Shown here one piece after another: positions 1-64,000 of a stretch of DNA of 64,000 bases. Position numbers and translations under genes: made by a program. The notes under the pieces were generated by a model. The model made no database searches. It saw nothing but the letters and a program-made list of their open reading frames with translations, and was not told the DNA's origin. Origin of the DNA: Cottoperca gobio (taxonomy: Eukaryota; Chordata; Actinopteri; Perciformes; Bovichtidae). Numbering within the stretch: the first letter of the stretch is position 1; each line of letters opens with the position of its first letter. The DNA lies in contig NC_041358.1 in NCBI RefSeq assembly GCF_900634415.1, forward strand, positions 12,292,383 to 12,356,382. Reading direction: 5' to 3'.

Positions 1-415
1 TTTACGTTAGCCATCTGTGTGTTTACCATAGAGCGTTACTGTGGCACTAACGTTATGTTGTATTTTGATAGTTTGTTTATTGTCTTTGGTCCGGATTTTT
101 CAAAGATGAGGGAACGACTCATATTATTGTGTCGTCCTCCCCGTGGAAGGGGGATTCTTTGCTCCGAGGGGAGTGTGCGATTGGGACGATGCGAGAGTGG
201 GAGTTGTTTTCTCATTAAAAAAATCAAAACATACGTACATAGACCATCTGTATTATTGACAAGCCCTCGGGGCAGCTCGTACTCTGAACTGAGGGCAGTA
301 ACACTGTGACCTCTTCACATTCTGTTGATAATGTTAGTTATGTGAGCTGTAGTTGTCAACAATGCACAGTCGTTTAATATTGTTCTCTTTCTATCTCTGT
401 CTGCTTCTTTTCCAG
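1..415 (+). other. Tail of an intron of col24a1
   Basis: Intronic sequence before the first visible exon. A GC-richer stretch around 120-300 is open in two frames on opposite strands but has no Gly-X-Y pattern and no recognisable domain. No repeat identified. Confidence 0.7.
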
Positions 416-58501
<58,086 letters not shown>

Positions 58502-59365
58502 CACCAACATCACCATCCTGTAACCTATTTACATGAACTATTAAAATGCAAGTCTGTTGCAACAAATGGCTGCCTACCAAAGAGCGAGTTTTCTTGAGAA
58601 ATTGTTTGTAGACCGTTGATGGGACCTGTCAGAGCAACAACTGCCCCGTGTCCAATCAAAGGCAGACCTGCATGGAAGAACTCAATCTCTGTGGAACATC
58701 CAGGCCAAGAAGGCCAAAGGAGAAGCTTATACCAATATTTATCAATAATTGTATAAAGTATGTTTTTGTTGATAGTTGTTAGTCAAACGGTGCTTAGGTT
58801 GGCTGTACATGGACCCACATCACTGCCTGATCACAGGGTAGGGTCTCACTAAGCAGCAGCCTATCCAAACCCCAACACTCACACCTCCCTCTCACCCCCA
58901 AACACACCCAGACCATCCTAAGCAGAGGCCTAACCCCCAGGCCTCTACATAGGAGCACTGTCTAACTAAAGGTTTTTATGAGTGCAATAGCATGTGGATA
59001 ATGTGTGACTGCTTTAAATATTTCCTTTTCCGATCAAAGGCTATATTTTACATTGATTTCATGATATTTTTGTCTTCGGTCCTGCCCATTCGGACCTGTA
59101 CATCTTGACAGATGGTGCTCTACCTCTTCCTGGTCATTTGCTTTCTAGAATAGTTGTGTTTTGTGTTTTTTTTTGCCTTTGTGTTGTATGTACCGGTTAC
59201 ATCAAGATTTGTTATGTTGTCTAAGTACTTATGTTGATTTGGTCATTTCTAATTTATGAACCATTTTTTGATACACTACATATTATTGTAGCTTTTCCTT
59301 CTATGTGGTAGGTTCTTCAGGGGAAACCTATCATTGGTGCTGCAATAAAGAATGAGTCATCAGTG
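58502..59365 (+). other. col24a1: col24a1 3' untranslated region (inferred)
   Basis: Non-coding sequence following the stop, ending shortly after the first good polyadenylation hexamer. End position inferred; longer forms using later hexamers are possible. Confidence 0.65.
59344..59349 (+). promoter_or_regulatory. Candidate polyadenylation signal AATAAA of col24a1
   Basis: First AATAAA after the stop codon, about 840 bases into the 3' UTR, followed by a GT/T-rich stretch. Confidence 0.6.
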
Positions 59366-59737
59366 AGTTTTTACATTTCCTGTGTATATATTGACAGCAT
59401 ACTGTATGTTTATTTATATCCTTTTTGTTTTTTGTTCACATTACTGTACTGCAGTAAGTTATACTCTCAGAGAACTATTTGGTCAACCACAGCTCAGTCT
59501 AAAGAAGTATTTATGTATAAAAGGTGTGTTTGTGTGTTCACACCTGTGACTGTATGTTTATCATACTATTATTTTAGTTCATTCAGTGGTGGTTGGTTTG
59601 GTGGACTGGCAGCTACAGCAGGCCAGAGTCAGAATACACAGACAACCCGGTCATCATATTCTTAAGTTATGTTACCTTGAACAAAGTGTAATTATATAAA
59701 GCCTGTGCAGGATAAAGGTGGATGCAAATGTGTAAAT

Positions 59738-59763
59738 AATAAATATGTTGACAAACAAATAAA
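59738..59763 (+). promoter_or_regulatory. Alternative polyadenylation signals (two AATAAA)
   Basis: AATAAA occurs at 59738-59743 and 59758-59763; another lies at 60172-60177. Any of these could serve as distal sites. Confidence 0.4.
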
Positions 59764-59765
59764 TG

Positions 59766-60420
59766 GAGCATTTTATCCACAAATGGTTCTGAACTTTTTT
59801 GAAAAATCTTAAAGTTGTACAATATCCCAACATATTGATAAACTGCTAAAGGGAATAATACTTAACTAGCCAATGCATTTAAAAAAGCATTTGATCTATA
59901 CATAATATATTTATATCGAAAAGATGCCATCTTACTTTGGTACTCTACAAAATCAACACCATATGATGTGGAAAGTGAGTTTTATATACATGCACCTCTT
60001 GTGCTTGTCCCTCTAGCCCAGGTTTCCTATTTAAACTGCAACATAATGTAGATGCAAGGAACTCTTGAGTGTTAGAACCTGCTGATCAAACATTGTGTGT
60101 GCACATGCTCTCTCTCGCACGCAGCCACGCTTAAAGAAATACTGATGTCAACCTGCTATGAGTCCAAACACAATAAACTCATCCTGTACAAACTATACAT
60201 AAACAGTGGTGTGGAACTAGACTTGCAAATACACACATCAAGTATTATATAGATAGATCATACACTGTCTACCCTTAACCTACAGCTAAAAAAAACACTG
60301 GGTGCAGAATGAGAATGTGTACTTACAAAACATAAGCTCTGCGTTTTCTAAGGTCTGTGTTTACTTTTGGTGTGGTTATTTGGCAATAGCACCTGCATTA
60401 TATATTGACACATTCTCCCC
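59766..60420. other. Intergenic region between col24a1 and znhit6
   Basis: AT-rich non-coding sequence without recognisable repeats. Confidence 0.6.
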
Positions 60421-60633
60421 CTCCTTATCAACTCGGTGTTGTTTGTGCTGTCAGTGTGTTAACTTTAACGCCACTGCAGGATGCTGTAGTTCTCATCCAC
60501 TAACACCGGGAGGCGCTAATGAGCAGGTCTCCAACCGGAACTCATCTCCACGTGCTGCCAGTGGCCACCGGCGGAAGAGGGTTTGTTTTGAAGCCCAGGG
60601 TTGTGTCCAGCGTGCAACTACACTTCTCCTTTC
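60421..60633 (+). promoter_or_regulatory. znhit6: Probable znhit6 promoter and 5' UTR region
   Basis: GC- and CpG-richer than its surroundings and without a TATA box. It contains ETS-type sites ACCGGAA (60534-60540) and GCGGAAG (60571-60577) and an E-box CACGTG (60549-60554), typical of a housekeeping promoter. Transcription start not determined. Confidence 0.5.
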
Positions 60634-60666
60634 ATGTGCTCTGTAAATGTCCCAACAACAGACATA

Positions 60667-60749
60667 ATGTCAACCATGGAAAGCCAAATAGAAAACAGCG
60701 ACCAAGAAGAAGAGCTGAAAGGGACCAAAAGAAAGATTTCTCTCTCTAA
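60667..60749 (+). CDS. znhit6: znhit6 exon 1 (coding part)
   Basis: Three in-frame ATGs are possible. 60634 has a poor context (T at -3), 60667 (MSTMESQ) has A at -3, and 60676 (MESQ) has the strong context AACCATGG. The last or second is most likely; 60667 is used here. The peptide is acidic then basic: ENSDQEEELKGTKRKISLS. Donor gtaagt, phase 2; the final Asn codon is completed by exon 2. An upstream in-frame stop lies at 60589-60591. Confidence 0.82.
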
Positions 60750-63700
60750 GTAAGTGTTTTAACAGACAGTAAGTCAGCATAAAGAAACTTCGAACTTAAG
60801 TTAGCTAACGTTAACATCTTTAATGTGTGTTCGCTCGAGCCCGGTACTAAACACGGATATAAAGAGTAGTATATGTTACCAATAGCAAATGAAAAGCACC
60901 AGATAGCGTTATATGATAGTAAGCTAACGTTAGCTTCAAAGTTAGCAAGCCGTTACTTAGCTACATCAGACAACACCGCCCCCAAACTCTCAATCTGCCA
61001 TCCTTTAAGTTTCATCATATTCAAAACTTTGATACCTGATAGTCATACCTGCTAAATGTTGTGTGTATGTTTTTCTCTGAATTTGTATTTCAGTCAAGTT
61101 GGTTGTTAATTTCACTTTTTTTTTGCGCCTGTTGTTATTATTGTTACCATTAAACTGTACAACTGCCTGCGATTTGTTCTGCACCATGCTGACATGTTGT
61201 CTGTCCTGCAGTTGTGGTGTGTGTGGATCAGAGGAGGCGAAATACAGATGTCCTGCCTGTCTTTCCCATTCTTGCTGGTGAGATCATTGTTTAATTAAAC
61301 GCAGTTTTACTGGCGAAATAACAGCCCCAAAGGGTCCTTAAACAAATCTGAAGGGGTCACAAATCAATGAAAGTGCTAGAAGAAAGACACAATATATGTC
61401 TGTTATAAATAAATCATATTTAGCTTTTTCTTTTTCTGTCAAACCCTACTACCTTCAAAAGTAGACATAAAAGAAAGGGTGAGACCTGCTGCCTTGCATA
61501 ATTGCAAATCTTATTATGCCACTTTGTTCATATTGCATAACTTTATCCCTATTGTATATTTTTATAGACGCATGTTTGAATTCCAGAAAGTCTGTTTTTG
61601 CTCATATTTATATATGATGATGCATTACACTTAAAAGAAAATAAAAAGTGACAAAATAGTCATACTTCCTAGAAAATTAACCCTTATCCGTTCTATAATG
61701 TACTTGAAAGCCAGTGGTTTCATGAGGCTGTGCACTATTACTTTTGATTCTTCCTCTTATCAAAATCACAGTGTAGTACATTTTAAGAGTACACTAATAG
61801 AAGAAATGTGAAGTAGATGTAAAACTTTTATCACATGGAAGAAAGAAAACCCAATCTCTGATTTGGCTGAAATGATCTTCCCCAGGTGCTTACAAACAAT
61901 CTCCCTGTGAGTCTGCCGTTATGTAACATGCAATATACTGTATATGTGTTTGTATTGGATAGTGGCAGTCACGCTTGATACAGCGTCGGCTATTTTTTGT
62001 AATTTAGTCAAAGTGAAAACTGGTATCACAATTCTCTTAAGTGGCATATTCACGCTTAAACTTGCATTTTGGCTACATCCTTTTTTTCCATGACCTTGGA
62101 TAATTTAATGATTGTGAGCATAATTGCAGGCAGATTTAATTTTAAAAGGGTTAATAATTCAGGTTTATGATGTCATCAGAAATAGCCCACTTGTTTTATA
62201 TTGTTAAAATTGCTGTGGGATCCCATAATCACAACAAATGGTTACAAAATATTTCTTATCATTGCGTGTAGGAACATAATACTTGTTTTATATGTTTCTG
62301 TTTTTACTGACTGGACTTTACTTTGTTTCATGGCCAACGACAACAGCCATAAGAATTGGCAACGGTCCGGGGCCTAATCCTTAAATTCTGTGGATGCTGA
62401 AGCATTTACTACGAAACCTTCAAGTACTGAATGGCATATTGAAGGTCATACCTGGACATTTTATTAACAGGGCATGTACTTCCCCTTTCTCTCATGGTTG
62501 CCTATTGTTTTGGGCATCATTCAGCATTCCTTTTACATAGTTTCTAGGGAAACAGTCTTTTTCCGACCCTAACCAAATACCTGTCTCTCAGCAAAATGGA
62601 TCTTTCCATGTTTGGTGTTTTTTTTTAGTAAGATCTTTCAGAAAATCAATTACAGACACTTTTTTAATAATCCTATTGGCTTCAGTGATGTTTGAATTTA
62701 AGACATCTCTGTCAAAAGTGTTGAAATAATTATTTAGGTCATTAACTGAAGTAACGGGGGAATGAGTGATTTTGGGGGAAAAACAATCAACAAACTTCTT
62801 TTCTAAATGTTGACCGGCATCTGTGTTGTGTGCAGGTGCTTATTGTTATTATAGCTGTTTTGTGATTTTTCTTCTATCAAGCTAGCTATTATACTAGCTA
62901 AACGTGTTGCGAGTAGCTAAGGCTAACTGTTATGTATTTTACTGTTTATTTTTACTCCTAATGGACTTTATATTTGTATGTTTAATAGATTAGTGTTGTG
63001 TTGGACATCCTACGTCCTTCGTGTACAAACAGCACTTTAATTCCTTTGACCGCTAGACTTGTGAATCCAGTTTTCTTTTTACCTGACTTATTTTTACAAT
63101 ACCTTTTTGGTCTTACTTTTGTAACGGTACCATCACTGATTTATCTTTACTATCATTGAATGTCTCATCCTGTTTGACAGTTTCATATTTGCTTCTAGTA
63201 AAAGCAAGTTGGTTTTGGCGGGGGGTAAAAAAGTCAAGCACCAATAGTTTCCGCTTGTTTTGGGTCTGTGTTTGTGTTTGTGTCTGGGCTAGCAGTTAAT
63301 GGATGTTGTCCACAAATATATGAATCGGGGAAACATCATCTTTTTTTCTTTGTGTCTTTCTCCTAGCACACAGATATTACAAATGTTTCTGGAATAATGA
63401 TAACCTCTAGCTAATCTAAAAGTGTTTGTCCACCTGCAGAGCTGGTTATTTGTTTTAGTCAGGGGTTTCATATTCAGCAGTTCAGCAGACCAGCAGTCCT
63501 TGGATAACATTTGTTGCATCTTATCTTCCATTTCTCTTTGTCTTCTTTCTGCACTCTCTGGACAAGCTCAAATGCAGCCAAACTAAATTCCTGTAAACGA
63601 TTGAAGCATTACCTCATAGATTGTGTTTGTGTATACTTTCCAGCTTGCTGTGTGTGAAGAAACACAAGGAAGATTCGGGATGCAGTGGAGTTAGAAATAA

Positions 63701-63750
63701 AACTGCCTTTGTCACCCTCTCACATTTTGATGAAATGACTCTTCTCAGCG
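60667..63750 (+). CDS. znhit6: znhit6, box C/D snoRNA protein 1 (3' partial, exons 1-3)
   Basis: Encodes the N-terminus and HIT zinc finger of the nuclear/nucleolar factor (yeast Bcd1 family) that acts in assembly of box C/D snoRNPs. After splicing, the finger starts CGVCGSEEAKYRCPAC, continues C-C-L-L-C-V-K-K-H-K and ends D-S-G-C. Two four-ligand sets are visible: C-x2-C paired with C-x3-C, and C-x2-C paired with H-x5-C. It is followed by VRNKTAFVTLSHFDEMTLLS, as in human ZNHIT6. Only 24-35 residues precede the finger, against roughly 200 in human. The remaining exons lie beyond the window. Same strand and order relative to col24a1 as in human. Confidence 0.88.
60750..61211 (+). other. znhit6 intron 1
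   Basis: Contains several GCTAACGTTAGC-type palindromic words, including the perfect 16-bp AAGCTAACGTTAGCTT at 60921-60936. Confidence 0.6.
61212..61277 (+). CDS. znhit6: znhit6 exon 2 (first half of HIT zinc finger)
   Basis: 66 bp. Encodes CGVCGSEEAKYRCPACLSHS then Cys, preceded by the split Asn codon. Acceptor cctgcag, donor gtgaga, phase 2. Confidence 0.92.
61278..63643 (+). other. znhit6 intron 2 (2.4 kb)
   Basis: AT-rich unique sequence. An 80-codon minus-strand frame at 63289-63531 shows no recognisable domain. Confidence 0.6.
63644..63750 (+). CDS. znhit6: znhit6 exon 3 (second half of zinc finger)
   Basis: 107 bp. Completes the split Cys codon, then LLCVKKHKEDSGCSGVRNKT and a continuation ending DEMTLLS. 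Acceptor ttccag, donor gtgagc, phase 1. A second Cys (CC) stands where human has Cys-Ser. Confidence 0.92.
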
Positions 63751-64000
63751 GTGAGCATCTTCTTTACAAAGAAAAGAAGAATAGTTTTAGCTGTTGACTG
63801 TTGAAAATAAATATTGAGTGTGTTTACATGGATATGAATAACCCATTAATGCTCAGTGTTTTGGAGTATCTCGTTTAAGTATGTAAACACAAACAAAATG
63901 CAGTAACCGGGTTACTGCGTATCTATCATGTATGAATAATCCTATTTCTCTGTGCTCATGTAAACATATCCCGAATATGATCAAAACCAGGATAAGCCTT
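63751..64000 (+). other. Start of znhit6 intron 3
   Basis: Intronic sequence up to the window end; it includes a short imperfect palindromic region around 63880-63920 (cagtaaccgggttactg). No exon seen. Confidence 0.6.

Noticed and set aside
60519..60749. 76-codon frame starting at 60519 as the znhit6 start
   Set aside because: It is in a different frame from the zinc finger after splicing; the frame with MESQ...KRKISLS matches the family.

Overview
This is vertebrate, most likely teleost (probably percomorph) fish, nuclear DNA. It holds the 3' four fifths or so of one large collagen gene, its 3' untranslated region, a short intergenic gap, and the first three coding exons of the next gene. 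Both genes are on the + strand. There is no bacterial, phage, CRISPR or organellar content. The fish call rests on the protein sequences, the (AC)n/(CT)n-rich introns, and several dispersed repeats that I recognise from memory as common in teleost genomes.

Positions 416-58501 carry 56 exons of a clade C fibrillar procollagen, identified as col24a1 (type XXIV collagen alpha 1). Window exons 1-51 encode about 964 residues of Gly-X-Y helix. Most exons are 45 or 54 bp, a few are 108 or 36 bp, and all but one begin and end in phase 0. Exons 52-56 encode the C-telopeptide and a complete eight-cysteine C-propeptide ending in VCFL. The 5' end of the gene (signal peptide, N-terminal domain, start of the helix) lies before the window. 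Two facts favour col24a1 over col27a1: the C-propeptide motifs, and the next gene being znhit6, which as I recall also lies immediately downstream of COL24A1 on human chromosome 1p22.

The helix has five short breaks in the Gly-X-Y register (exons 2, 13, 33, 38 and 44). Exon 47 carries one base too many and, read literally, shifts the frame so that translation stops in exon 53, before the propeptide cysteines.

Introns carry many microsatellites, a hAT transposon with terminal inverted repeats and a perfect 8-bp target duplication, a hAT-like MITE, a tRNA-derived SINE with a 14-bp duplication, several degraded dispersed repeats, and a nearly perfect 29-bp inverted repeat. A 513-base AG-free, almost pure pyrimidine tract sits directly before exon 21.

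From about 60.4 kb a CpG-containing, TATA-less promoter region leads into znhit6 (box C/D snoRNP assembly factor, zf-HIT type); exon 3 ends at 63750 and the gene continues beyond the window. I found no convincing novel multi-gene system. The most useful points are the exon 47 frame break, the helix imperfections, the unusual splice architecture and the dated insertions.
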